Below, piece by piece: positions 26,345 to 34,997 of a DNA stretch of 37,941 nt; the stretch's first letter is position 1; each line of letters starts with the position of its first letter. The position numbers and the translations under genes are program-made. The notes under the pieces were generated by a model that was given only the letters and a program-made list of their open reading frames with translations, searched no databases and was not told where the DNA came from. Source of the DNA: Clostridiales bacterium (GTDB lineage: Bacteria > Bacillota > Clostridia > Christensenellales > UBA3700). The stretch is taken from positions 1 to 37,941 of the forward strand of contig JAAVHS010000019.1 of assembly GCA_014799575.1 (NCBI GenBank), given 5' to 3'.

Positions 26345-27403
26345 ATGGACGCGCAAGTAAATGACAATTCACAAGGTGGCGTAAAAGATATAAAGGACAA
26401 ACGGAAAAGTTATAGTAAGAAGTTTTCCGCAAGACTTTATAAGCAATTTTCATTGCTTACGTTTTTCATTTACTATATCAACTTGACGGTAAGAATTATC
26501 ACTCGTTCGATATCGTTCTTCAATACGAAGGGCATAAGCGGTTTTTCGGCTTGGTGGGCTTACGCTTCAAAAATCTCCAATTGGGGAGAAATAATGGAGA
26601 TGGTCTTCGACTGGTATACAATCACGCTCGTGACGTTCCTGTTGGTCTACGCGGTGGTCTTCTTATTTACTTTCATAAGATTTTCGCCCAAAAACAAAAA
26701 GACCTTTAAGCACTTCAAAAAAGGCTTTTTGATGGCAAGACGACTTATAAAAATGGTCAGCGTCGGATTGTCTATTACCGTCTTGATTAACTCGGCGCAG
26801 TTGCTTACCTTCGTGGATAAATTGCTCTTCATCTTCGCTTTGCTTACTTTGTTGTTTACGTTTATTCAACTTTGCGTATCGATTACGACTTGGATTATCG
26901 GAATTAAGTTCAAGAAAAATAATACGAGTTTGAAAGCGTATATGGGCAAGATGGGAAACGTGATGAGCAGTTACGTGGCAAATTCGAGAGTCCGCTCTGA
27001 AGATTCGCTTAGAAGCAGATTTTTACATACGGTCGAAGCGTTGACAAACGTGGAAGAGGCAAAAGAGAGCGATAGAAAGTATTCGGGTATTGACCTTTCG
27101 GAGAATATAAACAATACCGATAGATTTGAAAACGATTATCTAGAGCCCGCCGCTGACGTTGAGCAGACTGAGCAAGAGCAGAGCAAGTCTGTTGAAAAAC
27201 GCAAGCATATTTCAAGACTGAAAACCAAAACCGAGAAAGTAAAAGAACCGAAGACAAAAGAAGTCAAGGTCAAAGAAGTCAAGGTTAAGCAAGTAAAAGT
27301 CAAAGAGGTTAAAGTCAAAGAAAGACCTCAATCCAAGAAAAGCAGCGTAAGCAAAAGACGGACGGCAAAATCGCCCGAAAAGAAAAGCCAAGAAAAAGAT
27401 TGA
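26345..27403 (+). CDS. Hypothetical polytopic membrane protein with Lys/Val-rich repetitive C-terminal tail
   Basis: 352 aa, about four hydrophobic segments, then a charged tail KEVKVKEVKVKQVKVKEVKVKERPQSKKSS. Confidence 0.75.
   Translation: MDAQVNDNSQGGVKDIKDKRKSYSKKFSARLYKQFSLLTFFIYYINLTVRIITRSISFFNTKGISGFSAWWAYASKISNWGEIMEMVFDWYTITLVTFLLVYAVVFLFTFIRFSPKNKKTFKHFKKGFLMARRLIKMVSVGLSITVLINSAQLLTFVDKLLFIFALLTLLFTFIQLCVSITTWIIGIKFKKNNTSLKAYMGKMGNVMSSYVANSRVRSEDSLRSRFLHTVEALTNVEEAKESDRKYSGIDLSENINNTDRFENDYLEPAADVEQTEQEQSKSVEKRKHISRLKTKTEKVKEPKTKEVKVKEVKVKQVKVKEVKVKERPQSKKSSVSKRRTAKSPEKKSQEKD
27256..27322 (+). repeat. Degenerate tandem repeat encoding (K-[EQ]-V-K-V)n
   Basis: KEVKVKEVKVKQVKVKEVKVKE in the 26345-27403 ORF; underlying DNA repeats such as aaagaagtcaaggtc. 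Confidence 0.8.
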
Positions 27404-27431
27404 CAAATCAAAATTACGAGGATAGGAAATT

Positions 27432-27815
27432 ATGAACAAGTTGTACAAGAGCGGAGAGGATTATTTGGAAGCAGTGCTTTTCATAGAGCGCAAGAAAGGT
27501 CGCGTTAAGTCGATTGACGTGGCAAATTATCTCGGCGTATCCCGTCCAAGCGTAAACAGAGCGTTGACGAATTTGCAAGAAATGGGTTACGTCAGCAAGC
27601 CTATTTACGGCGAAGTTACCATTACCGACGAGGGTAGAAAGAGGGCGGAAGTCGTGGCGAAGAAGCACGTCGCGCTTACTCAACTTCTCACCGAAGTGTT
27701 GGGAGTAAGCCGTGAGGTCGCCGAAAAGGACGCTTGCAAAATCGAGCACGATATAAGCGACGAAACGACTGAAAAGTTGATTGAATATCTCAAAAAGACG
27801 GAGGCAAAGAAATGA
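27432..27815 (+). CDS. DtxR/MntR-family metal-dependent transcriptional regulator
   Basis: SGEDYLEAVLFIERKKGRVKSIDVANYLGVSRPSVNRALTNLQEMGYV winged helix; EKDACKIEHDISDET metal-binding region. Confidence 0.88.
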   Translation: MNKLYKSGEDYLEAVLFIERKKGRVKSIDVANYLGVSRPSVNRALTNLQEMGYVSKPIYGEVTITDEGRKRAEVVAKKHVALTQLLTEVLGVSREVAEKDACKIEHDISDETTEKLIEYLKKTEAKK

Positions 27816-28114
27816 AAAATTTGACGTTGATGTGTGTTACTGACGGTTATCAGCAGGTAAATATCGGTGACATAAAGTTTTATCTAATCGCGGGAATTTT
27901 GGTGGTGGCGCTTATCGTCATACTTTCGCTGTTCAGCAAATCAAAGAGGTTTAAGGCGCACAAGAGAAAGAAGAGTTTGGAGAGCAAGGAAGTTTACGTC
28001 ACGCCCAATATTATCAAAGTAGGCAAGTCGGATATAAATAAAGAAATTCTTCAAGAGGGCGAGAATTCGAGAGAAAAGCAAGTCACAGAACAAGAAACGA
28101 TTGAAAACGTTTGA
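27812..28114 (+). CDS. Small single-TM membrane protein of unknown function
   Basis: 100 aa, ATGA overlap with the DtxR-like gene; TM segment FYLIAGILVVALIVILSLF then a basic region. Confidence 0.65.
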   Translation: MKNLTLMCVTDGYQQVNIGDIKFYLIAGILVVALIVILSLFSKSKRFKAHKRKKSLESKEVYVTPNIIKVGKSDINKEILQEGENSREKQVTEQETIENV

Positions 28115-28139
28115 CAGACGGAATATTTATAAATATAAT
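28111..28139 (+). promoter_or_regulatory. Perfect consensus sigma-A promoter for the PTS EIIC gene; its -35 overlaps the upstream stop codon
   Basis: TTGACA - 17 bp - TATAAT. Confidence 0.82.
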
Positions 28140-28169
28140 GTTACCAACACACGTTTGGGAGGTTGAGAT

Positions 28170-29408
28170 ATGGACGAGCAAGTCGTATCTACTGCCGAAG
28201 AGGAGCAGAAGACTACCCAAGTGGAAGAAGTAGACAAAAACCCACAACCCCAAAACAAAAAAACAAAGTTTTGGACATTGACAAAAAAACTTTCTAAAAG
28301 ATGGTTCATCGACGCCTTTACGGGTATGGCGCAAGGACTGTTCGTTACGCTTATTGCCGGCACAATTTTTACGACTTTGGGGCAATATATTTTCACGGAT
28401 AAAAATGCGATAGGTAGACTTTTGTTGGTCGCAGGAAGATTTGCGTCTTTGCTTATGGGCGCAGGTATCGGCGCCGGTATAGCGCACCGCTTGAAGATGC
28501 CGCCGCTCGTCGTATTTTCGGCGATAGTGGCAGGTTTTATCGGCGCGCACGCAGATTTTTTTACCAGTGTTGCAGTAAATCCAAAAGCAGTTACGACTTT
28601 GGTGATAACCGAGTTTTTCAAACCTAACGGCGCAACTATGCCGGGTAATCCTATCGGCGCGTACGTTACGGCGTTGCTTGCGTGTGAAATCAGCAATCTT
28701 GTCGCGGGAAAGACGAAGTTGGACATTATCATAATCCCTATCGTGTCGATAACTTTGTCTATTTTGGGAGCTTACCTTTCATATCCGTTTATATGGTTGA
28801 TAAATATGCTTGGCAAGGGCATAGCGATAGCGACTGATTTTACGCCTTTCTTTATGGGCATTTTTATCGCTGTGATAATGGGCGTGCTTTTGACAATGCC
28901 CACGTCGAGCGCGGCAATATGGGTGGCGATAGCCTCGCCTATGATTGGAACGGCAGAGGAAAGCGCAATTCTTATCGCAGGCGGAGCGGCGACTGTCGGT
29001 TGCGCTTGTCAAATGGTGGGATTTGCGGTAATGAGTTTTAAGGAAAACGGCTGGGGAGGACTTATCTCGCAGGGTATAGGCACGTCGATGTTGCAAATTC
29101 CCAACGTGATGAAAAATCCTAGAATACTTTTACCCCCCGTGCTTGCAAGCGTGATTTGCGGACCTCTCTCGACTTGTCTTTTCAAGTTGATGTGCGGAGC
29201 GTCGGGCGGCGGTATGGGTACTTGCGGTTTCGTCGGAATAATAGATATAATTACGACCACTAAGGCAAACGACGGCAAGATGTGGCTTGCAATAATTGGA
29301 ATAATATTGCTTATGGTAGTTTTGCCGGCGCTGCTAAGTTGGCTATTCTGTCTGCTTTTCAGAAAAATAAATTGGATAAAGCCAGGCGATATGAAGTTGC
29401 CGGAATAA
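28170..29408 (+). CDS. PTS transporter subunit IIC-family membrane protein (PTS_EIIC_2-like)
   Basis: 412 aa polytopic; GAGIGAGIAHRLKMPPLVVFSAIVAGFIGAH, CGASGGGMGTCGFVG; SD GGGAGG. Confidence 0.82.
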   Translation: MDEQVVSTAEEEQKTTQVEEVDKNPQPQNKKTKFWTLTKKLSKRWFIDAFTGMAQGLFVTLIAGTIFTTLGQYIFTDKNAIGRLLLVAGRFASLLMGAGIGAGIAHRLKMPPLVVFSAIVAGFIGAHADFFTSVAVNPKAVTTLVITEFFKPNGATMPGNPIGAYVTALLACEISNLVAGKTKLDIIIIPIVSITLSILGAYLSYPFIWLINMLGKGIAIATDFTPFFMGIFIAVIMGVLLTMPTSSAAIWVAIASPMIGTAEESAILIAGGAATVGCACQMVGFAVMSFKENGWGGLISQGIGTSMLQIPNVMKNPRILLPPVLASVICGPLSTCLFKLMCGASGGGMGTCGFVGIIDIITTTKANDGKMWLAIIGIILLMVVLPALLSWLFCLLFRKINWIKPGDMKLPE

Positions 29409-29441
29409 ATATAAAGTAAAATAAATTCAGGAGATTTTATT

Positions 29442-29987
29442 ATGGGTAAAAAGATTGTAGTCATCACAGGTAGTCCGAGAAAGAACGGAAATAGTTTCGC
29501 AATGACCGACGCATTCATTAAGGCGGCGGAAGCAAAAGGTCATACGGTTACGAGATTTGACGCAGCTTTGAAGTCGGTGGGCGGTTGCCACGATTGCAAG
29601 ACGTGTTACAAGACGGGCAAGGCGTGCAGTTTCGACGACGATTTTAATATGATTGCGCCGTCGATTTTGGAGGCGGACGCAGTAGTGTTCACAACGCCCG
29701 TTTATTGGTATTCGTTCCCCGCGCAAATTAAGGGAGTAATCGATAGAATGTTCTCATTCTGCGTTGCAGGCAAAGAGATTGCGGGAAAAGAGTGCGCGTT
29801 AATTACTTGTTGCGAAGAAGACGACGTCACCGTAATGGACGGAGTGCTTATTCCTTATCAAAAGTCTATTGAATTATTACAGTGGAAGTCGATAGGCGAA
29901 GTGCTTGTTCCTGGGGTATATAACGTTGGCGATATAGACAAGACTGACGGTTGCAAAAAAGCGGCTGCGCTTGCAAACGCGCTATAA
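29442..29987 (+). CDS. Flavodoxin-fold NAD(P)H-dependent FMN reductase family protein
   Basis: VVITGSPRKNGNS, GGCHDCKTCYKTGKACSFDDDF, TPVYWYSFPAQIKGVIDRMF; SD AGGAG. Confidence 0.9.
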   Translation: MGKKIVVITGSPRKNGNSFAMTDAFIKAAEAKGHTVTRFDAALKSVGGCHDCKTCYKTGKACSFDDDFNMIAPSILEADAVVFTTPVYWYSFPAQIKGVIDRMFSFCVAGKEIAGKECALITCCEEDDVTVMDGVLIPYQKSIELLQWKSIGEVLVPGVYNVGDIDKTDGCKKAAALANAL

Positions 29988-30006
29988 ACAACTATTACAA
30001 ACTTTT

Positions 30007-30047
30007 AGCCCGCTATGCTCGATATGCGAACGTAGCGGGCTTTTTTA
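30007..30047 (+). terminator. Rho-independent terminator after the flavoprotein gene
   Basis: AGCCCGCTA ... TAGCGGGCT followed by TTTTTT. Confidence 0.88.
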
Positions 30048-30136
30048 TTTCAAATTTCTTGTGAAATACACTTAAAGGGGTGTCTTTTTTATTTTTATAG
30101 TGTATAATTATTGCGTAAGAATATTCGGAGGTCAGT

Positions 30137-31924
30137 ATGAAGATTAGAAACCGCAGTGAAATAGAAGATAAATACAAATGGAGATTGGAGGATATAATCG
30201 AATCCGACAACGCGTGGGAAAGTCTCTTTGAAGAGTGTAAGAAACTCGGCGAGGATTTGTGCAAGTTCGACGGAAAATTGAATAAGGCTCAGAGTATACT
30301 AGAATGCCTTAAATTCGACGACGCGCTCAACGAGAAACTCGAAAGACTTTACGTCTACGCGAAGATGCGCAAGGACGAGGATTGTTCGAGAGAAAAGTAT
30401 CTCGCTATGGTGGAGCGCATAAACAATTTGCTCGTAGACCTCTCTCAAAAGTCGGCGTATATTCAACCTCAACTTGCCGCGAACAGCAAGGAATTTTTGC
30501 AAGACCTCGCAAGCAAAAAGGAGTTCGAGGACTATTCTTATTCTTTGACGTTGATGGCGAAAAACAAAGAGCATACGCTTTCCACGCAAGAAGAAGTCTT
30601 GATGGCGAAGGTGGGACTTTTCAGCGGAATATTCCAAGAAGCGTTTGGAATGTTCGACAATTTGGACGTATCTTTCAAGCCGTTCAAGGACAGCGAAGGC
30701 TCTAAGGTGGAATTGTCTCACGGCGTGTATTCGCTTATGTTGCAATCGCAATCGAGAAGCGACAGAAAGAAGGCTTTCGAGAGCATGTTCGGCGCGTACA
30801 GAGATATGATAAACACAATCGCTTCCATTTATACGGGCAACGTAAAGAAGAATCTATTCTATACGCAAGCTAGAAAATACGCGAGTTGTCTAGATAGAGC
30901 GACGAGTGGAGAGGACGTGCCGAAGAGCGTGTACGAAAGACTTGTCAAGTGCATAGACGGCTCGCTTAGCAGTCTGCATAAATATTTGAGATATAGGAAA
31001 AAACAACTCGGCTATACCTCTTTGCATATGTACGATTTGCACGTGCCGATTGTCCAAAGCGTGGGCAAGGGCGTGGAGTATGAAGAGGCGTGCAAGATAG
31101 TCAAAAAGGCGCTTGCGCCTATGGGCGAGGAGTACGGCAAATTGCTCGACAAAGCGTTTAACGAAGGTTGGATTGACGCTCAGGAAAACAAGGGCAAGAG
31201 AAGCGGAGCGTACAGTTGGGGCTGTTACGGCACGCATCCTTACGTACTTCTCAATTACCAAAAGACCATGCACGACATATTCACGATTGCGCACGAGTTG
31301 GGACACGCAATGCACAGTTATTATTCCAATGAGAATCAGCCTTACGCGAAAGCCGAATACAAGATTTTCGTGGCGGAAGTCGCTTCGACGGTCAACGAAG
31401 TGCTTTTGTTGAGATATATGCTCAAAGACGCGAAGGGAGATGATAAAAAGTATCTTTTGTCCTATCTCTTGGATATGTTCAGAACGACCGTTTTCAGACA
31501 GACGCAATTCGCTGAATTCGAGTATCAGGCTCACAAATGCGCCGAAGAGGGCAAGCCGCTCAACGCGCAAACTTTGTCGGATATGTATTACAAACTCAAC
31601 GAAAAATACTACAAGACGGCAGGCGTGGTAAACGACGAACTTATCAAATACGAGTGGGCGAGAATACCGCATTTCTACAACGCGTTCTACGTATACAAAT
31701 ACGCGACGGGTCTTATCAGCGCGCTTTGCATTGCCGACAATATTTTGAGCAAGGGAGAAAGCGCGGTAAGCGATTACAAGAGATTCCTCAAAGCGGGCGG
31801 AAGTATGCCGCCTGTGGAAATACTCAAACTCGCAGGCGTGGATTTGACTGACGAAAAGCCTTATCGACAGGCAATGAAGATATTCGACGACACGTTAGAT
31901 GAGTTGATAAACCTCAAAGATTGA
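30137..31924 (+). CDS. pepF: Oligoendopeptidase F (M3 family)
   Basis: 595 aa; zinc motif FTIAHELGHAMHSYYS; SD GGAGG. Confidence 0.95.
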   Translation: MKIRNRSEIEDKYKWRLEDIIESDNAWESLFEECKKLGEDLCKFDGKLNKAQSILECLKFDDALNEKLERLYVYAKMRKDEDCSREKYLAMVERINNLLVDLSQKSAYIQPQLAANSKEFLQDLASKKEFEDYSYSLTLMAKNKEHTLSTQEEVLMAKVGLFSGIFQEAFGMFDNLDVSFKPFKDSEGSKVELSHGVYSLMLQSQSRSDRKKAFESMFGAYRDMINTIASIYTGNVKKNLFYTQARKYASCLDRATSGEDVPKSVYERLVKCIDGSLSSLHKYLRYRKKQLGYTSLHMYDLHVPIVQSVGKGVEYEEACKIVKKALAPMGEEYGKLLDKAFNEGWIDAQENKGKRSGAYSWGCYGTHPYVLLNYQKTMHDIFTIAHELGHAMHSYYSNENQPYAKAEYKIFVAEVASTVNEVLLLRYMLKDAKGDDKKYLLSYLLDMFRTTVFRQTQFAEFEYQAHKCAEEGKPLNAQTLSDMYYKLNEKYYKTAGVVNDELIKYEWARIPHFYNAFYVYKYATGLISALCIADNILSKGESAVSDYKRFLKAGGSMPPVEILKLAGVDLTDEKPYRQAMKIFDDTLDELINLKD

Positions 31925-32021
31925 TTGAGAGCGGATATACGCAAAAGCCTTGACTAAAAAGATTGTTTTATATTAGAATTATATATACCGAGTTTTGATA
32001 TAAACGAATTTGGAGATAACT

Positions 32022-33503
32022 ATGCCTCAGGATAAAAAAGACAAAGCGCCTATGAGAAACGTACCTTGCTCGCTCGAAGCGGAGCAGGCGGTACTTGGCG
32101 CAATCATAAGCGATAACGAAGTTGCGGTAAGAATAGTTTGCGACATTGACGAGAGCGATTTTTACGCAAGTATTTATAGGACGATTTTCCGTCAAATCAA
32201 ATTGCTTACCAATCAGAACAAACCTATTGATATCGTTATGCTCGCAAGCAGTCTGGATAGAGAAGGCAAGTTGCAAGAAATCGGCGGCGTAACCACGCTC
32301 GACGAATTGATTGACAGTATACCGTCTACCGCAAACGTAGATTATTACGTCAATATTCTCAAAATGAATTCGCTCCGCAGAAAGATTATCAAAGAATGCG
32401 GAGATATAATCAACACGTCATACAAAGAAGAGGACGCGGAAAAGGTGCTTGCCGTCGCGGAGTCTTTGATATACAACATATCCGAGCAAAAAGATTCTTC
32501 CTCGCTTATGCATATTTCCAACACGACCGTTGAGGTAATGGAACGTATAGAAAAGGCTTATAGCGACAACGGAAGTCAAGGCGGTTTGAAGGTAGGATTT
32601 AGAAATCTTGACGACGCTACCAACGGATTTATGCCCGGGCAAATGATAGTTCTTGCGGCAAGACCGGGTTGCGGTAAAACTTCGTTCGTAATGAATATGG
32701 TCGCCAATATCGCGTCCAAGAAAGACAGTCAAGAAGTCGTCGCAGTGTTCAACTTGGAAATGTCGGCGATTGAACTCGTGCTCAGAATGATGTCGAATAT
32801 CGCCGGTATCGATTCGAGAGATTTGCAAAAAGGTCTTGAAAACAAAGACGGTCTTGACAAGATTTGGGTAGCGCAGGAAGTGCTCAAAAACAGCAACGTT
32901 TACATAGACGACTCGGCAATGATTACCACCGAGCAAATAATGTCCAAGTGCAGAAGATTGAAAGCGCAAAAAGGCAGACTTGATTTGGTCGTAATCGACT
33001 ACTTGCAACTTATCTCTCCGAGCGACGCAAGAAAGAGCAAGTTGGAGCAGGTCAGCGATATATCGCGTTTTATCAAGTTGTTGGCGAAGGAACTCAAAGT
33101 GCCTGTAATCATACTTTCGCAGATGTCGAGAAGTATCGAGCAAAGAGATGACAAGACGCCAAAACTTTCCGACCTTAGAGAGTCGGGAGCAATTGAGCAG
33201 GACGCGGATATAGTCGCATTCCTTACCGAGGGCGATTTTGAGGCAGCTGGTGGCAACGCGCCAATTTGTCTTATGATAGCCAAGCACAGAAACGGCTCGG
33301 TATGCGATATTTACTACGAATGGGATAAGAGCAAGATGAGATTCAAGCCGACAATCCCGACGAGATTCGGAGTACACTCTGCGACGAATAAGCAGGAGCA
33401 GACGGGCGATAGCGATTTCCAAAACATGGAAGGCTTAGTCCCGACCAACGAAGACCCGTTGGACAATATGGATTTCACCGACGTCACCGAGATTATAGAA
33501 TAA
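32022..33503 (+). CDS. dnaB: Replicative DNA helicase DnaB
   Basis: PCSLEAEQAVLGAI, AARPGCGKTSFVMNMV, VVIDYLQLI, LSQMSRSIEQR, LSDLRESGAIEQDAD. ATG 32022 has an SD (GGAG) at good spacing; the track starts at 32010. Confidence 0.97.
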   Translation: MPQDKKDKAPMRNVPCSLEAEQAVLGAIISDNEVAVRIVCDIDESDFYASIYRTIFRQIKLLTNQNKPIDIVMLASSLDREGKLQEIGGVTTLDELIDSIPSTANVDYYVNILKMNSLRRKIIKECGDIINTSYKEEDAEKVLAVAESLIYNISEQKDSSSLMHISNTTVEVMERIEKAYSDNGSQGGLKVGFRNLDDATNGFMPGQMIVLAARPGCGKTSFVMNMVANIASKKDSQEVVAVFNLEMSAIELVLRMMSNIAGIDSRDLQKGLENKDGLDKIWVAQEVLKNSNVYIDDSAMITTEQIMSKCRRLKAQKGRLDLVVIDYLQLISPSDARKSKLEQVSDISRFIKLLAKELKVPVIILSQMSRSIEQRDDKTPKLSDLRESGAIEQDADIVAFLTEGDFEAAGGNAPICLMIAKHRNGSVCDIYYEWDKSKMRFKPTIPTRFGVHSATNKQEQTGDSDFQNMEGLVPTNEDPLDNMDFTDVTEIIE

Positions 33504-33524
33504 TAGCAAGAATAAAAGAATTTT

Positions 33525-33551
33525 ACGGAGAGCCAACTCTCCGTTTTTTTA
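33525..33551 (+). terminator. Rho-independent terminator after dnaB
   Basis: ACGGAGAG-ccaa-CTCTCCGT followed by a T-run. Confidence 0.88.
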
Positions 33552-33600
33552 TTATAAACCGAATATTCTTTGCATATATTATCGTAAAGGAGAAGGCGGT

Positions 33601-33867
33601 ATGAGTTATAAAAAAGAAGTGCAGGGCAAAATCAAGACGGGCTTTGACTCTAAGACGAATTATTACACCGTTACGCTCGGCAAGGGCTATGCGGTAATCG
33701 AGGGACATAAGGGCGTATTGAGTTTCGAGAGCGATAAAATATCCGTGAGATTGAAGAAAGGCAAGTTGGAATTTGTCGGCGAGGGAATGAGTATAGCGAG
33801 TTCCCAAAAGGAAGAAATTGTGATAGAAGGCAAGATTATCAACTTATCTTTTGACGGAGTGGAATAA
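33601..33867 (+). CDS. yqfC: YabP/YqfC-family sporulation protein
   Basis: 88 aa, KGYAVIEGHKGVLSFESDKISVRLKKGKLEFVGEGMSI; immediately before yqfD and phoH. Confidence 0.85.
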   Translation: MSYKKEVQGKIKTGFDSKTNYYTVTLGKGYAVIEGHKGVLSFESDKISVRLKKGKLEFVGEGMSIASSQKEEIVIEGKIINLSFDGVE

Positions 33868-34994
33868 TGAAAGTATACAGCGTAATTACTTGCGAGGCGA
33901 GGAACAGTCAAAGACTGCTCAACAAGTTTCTGGAGAGTCAAATTCCTCTCAAAAAAATCAAAACCAACGGCGACAAACTCATCTTTTGCGTAGAGGACAA
34001 ATACCTTGCCAAGAGCGTGGAAATCATATCGAGTACGGGAGTTGAGTACAAAGTCGAAAGCCGAGGGGGAAGTCACTTTGCTTTGCAAATGACTTTGAGA
34101 TATCTATCGCTTGCCGTGAGCGCGATAGTAGTAATAGCCCTTTTGATAATGATGAAAGGCGTGTGTTTCGGCGTTGACGTGATATGCGACGACAGCGTAA
34201 TTACTTCAAAGATAGCCGACATATTGCAAGACAATTCCATCCGCCCATACTCGCTCAAAAAGAATATCGACACCAAGGCGTTGTCCGAGCAGTTGAGCAA
34301 AGATATTGAGGAAGTCGGCTTTGCGAATTGCTACTTCGACGGCGGAAGACTCAAAGTCGAGATAAAGCAAGTACATATTATCGAGGAAGAGGGCGTATAT
34401 AGCAAGATTGTCGCCGACAGAGATTGCATTATCACTCGCGTGCTTGTGTATTCGGGTACGGCGGTGGTCAAGGCGGGCGACGTGGTCAAGGCGGGCGATA
34501 CGCTTATCGAGGGATATATCGACACCAACCCCGAGAGCGAGGAGAACGAGAGATTGCCGGTGGTCGCCGACGGACTTGTCTACGCTGAGACGGCGTACGT
34601 CAAAAGCATTACGCTCAGCGACAAGGTTATAGAAAACAGACGGACGGGCGAGAGCCAGAAGTTTACGGATATTTACGTGTTTGGGAAACTTATCGGCAAG
34701 CAAAAAATGCCCGAGTACGAGCAATACCAAGTCGTCGAAGAGCAAACGATCTTCGGAAGCGTAATCCCAATCAAGGCGGTGACAAGGACTTATTACAACA
34801 CGCAAAGCGTCGAGGTGGAGTTGAGCGAAGGTCAAATCGACGAGCAAATTTCACTCGCTTGCATTCAAATGTGGCAGGAAATTCCCGAGGGTTCAAAATT
34901 GCTTAATAATTATACTTATAAAAAAAAGGTAGACAATTTACATATAATAGATATATACTATATTATAGAAGAAACGGTGAGCAAAGGAGAATAG
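33867..34994 (+). CDS. yqfD: Sporulation protein YqfD
   Basis: 375 aa; N-terminal soluble region, one TM, then TRVLVYSGTAVVKAGDVVKAGDTLIEG; TAATG overlap with yqfC. Confidence 0.9.
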   Translation: MKVYSVITCEARNSQRLLNKFLESQIPLKKIKTNGDKLIFCVEDKYLAKSVEIISSTGVEYKVESRGGSHFALQMTLRYLSLAVSAIVVIALLIMMKGVCFGVDVICDDSVITSKIADILQDNSIRPYSLKKNIDTKALSEQLSKDIEEVGFANCYFDGGRLKVEIKQVHIIEEEGVYSKIVADRDCIITRVLVYSGTAVVKAGDVVKAGDTLIEGYIDTNPESEENERLPVVADGLVYAETAYVKSITLSDKVIENRRTGESQKFTDIYVFGKLIGKQKMPEYEQYQVVEEQTIFGSVIPIKAVTRTYYNTQSVEVELSEGQIDEQISLACIQMWQEIPEGSKLLNNYTYKKKVDNLHIIDIYYIIEETVSKGE

Positions 34995-34997
34995 GCT

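Noticed and set aside
32418-33422. 334-aa minus-strand ORF opposite dnaB
   Set aside because: Lies entirely within conserved DnaB; His/Arg/Tyr-rich shadow translation.
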